Shown: positions 5,053 through 5,416 of the stretch, piece after piece
How the letters are laid out: the number at the start of each line of letters is the position of its first letter
Position numbering within the stretch: the first letter of the stretch is position 1
NCBI GenBank assembly: GCA_021160685.1
Contig: JAGHCC010000470.1
Span: 1 to 5,416 of the forward strand
From: Desulfobulbaceae bacterium
GTDB taxonomy: Bacteria; Desulfobacterota; Desulfobulbia; Desulfobulbales; SURF-16
Direction: 5' to 3'
DNA length: 5,416 nt
Program-made: the position numbers and the translations under genes
The notes under the pieces: generated by a model
Told to the model about the DNA's origin: nothing
Seen by the model: only the letters and a program-made list of their open reading frames with translations
The model's database searches: none

Positions 5053-5416
5053 CTTTACCTCCGGCATAATGATCCTTTCGGAAAATCCCATTATGCAGCC
5101 AAATGCGAATCCCTTCGCACCGACAGGACAGCACTTGATGGCCTTGAGATAATTTTCACTGAAGACCTCCACGGGTGCAAAGTCAGCCATAATAAGAATA
5201 TATAGTATGGTGGCTCCGAGCGCGCCAACAATCGGTTTGGTGAGAACATACCATGCGTAGTAAGCGTCATCTCCCGGTGTTAAGTCTTTTGATCCTTGAC
5301 CGAGGCGCATGACGGTACTAAGAAATCCACCGACAAGCCCGGCAAAAAAAATAAAAAATAGTGTATTTTTAACCATATGTATTTTGGTTAGATTAAAACA
5401 GTACACTACAAAAGCA
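5044..5416 (-). CDS. Small unrecognised membrane protein, 5' end unresolved
   Basis: I do not recognise a named family. The frame is open to the window edge. Possible starts are GTG at 5406 (120 residues) and ATG at 5376 (110 residues), neither with a visible Shine-Dalgarno sequence, so the gene could also begin beyond the window. Counting from the GTG, hydrophobic segments lie at about 13-34 (VKNTLFFIFFAGLVGGFLST) and 56-76 (LTKPIVGALGATILYILIM). A third, weaker Gly-rich one near 95-111 (GAKGFAFGCIMGFSERIIM) ends in GFSER. Between the first two is a polar loop with GDDAYYAWY. The layout of two Gly-rich helices followed by AFxxGFSER resembles uncharacterised bacterial membrane modules I have seen, but I cannot name a function. 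It looks more AT-rich than the menaquinone genes and sits 53 bases upstream of the amylase on the same strand. Confidence 0.65.
   Translation of the reverse strand, partial: AFVVYCFNLTKIHMVKNTLFFIFFAGLVGGFLSTVMRLGQGSKDLTPGDDAYYAWYVLTKPIVGALGATILYILIMADFAPVEVFSENYLKAIKCCPVGAKGFAFGCIMGFSERIIMPEVKLG

Overview
The window looks like chromosomal DNA from an anaerobic, menaquinone-using bacterium. My best guess is a sulfate-reducing or related deltaproteobacterium (Desulfobacterota). This rests on the late menaquinone gene order, moderate GC by eye, and two short-repeat styles I associate with such genomes. No taxonomic marker is present, so it is an inference.

Left half, plus strand (1-2020): three tightly packed genes run in one direction. 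They are the 3' part of a MenG/UbiE methyltransferase, a UbiX-type flavin prenyltransferase and a UbiA-family membrane prenyltransferase. The start and stop codons of menG/ubiX overlap by 1 base, and those of ubiX/ubiA by 16 bases, so this is almost certainly a translationally coupled operon. UbiX makes the prenylated flavin needed by a UbiD-type decarboxylase, which is not in view. UbiA attaches the polyprenyl tail to an aromatic acid, and MenG methylates the demethylquinone. Together they match the late steps of menaquinone synthesis, most probably the futalosine route (MqnP/MqnL/MqnM style). A degenerate TCAGGAG heptamer array encodes the last part of UbiX and also carries the ubiA ribosome-binding site.

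Middle (2021-2318): about 300 bases without a gene separate two converging units. The gap holds a 188-bp block bounded by perfect 14-bp inverted repeats, a short TCTCTGCG-type dispersed repeat, and a small GC-rich hairpin just beyond the stop of the minus-strand unit.

Right half, minus strand (2319-5416): read in transcription order, there is a small unrecognised membrane protein whose 5' end is not settled, a secreted GH13 alpha-amylase of the plant-like type, and a cytoplasmic-looking endonuclease/exonuclease/phosphatase (EEP) family protein. Gaps are 53 and 65 bases, so co-transcription is possible, but no functional link between the three is evident.

I found no RNA genes, CRISPR arrays, transposase genes or defence-system genes. 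The most interesting material is the repeat-derived UbiX tail/RBS and the inverted-repeat element in the convergent gap. I do not see a convincing new multi-gene system.
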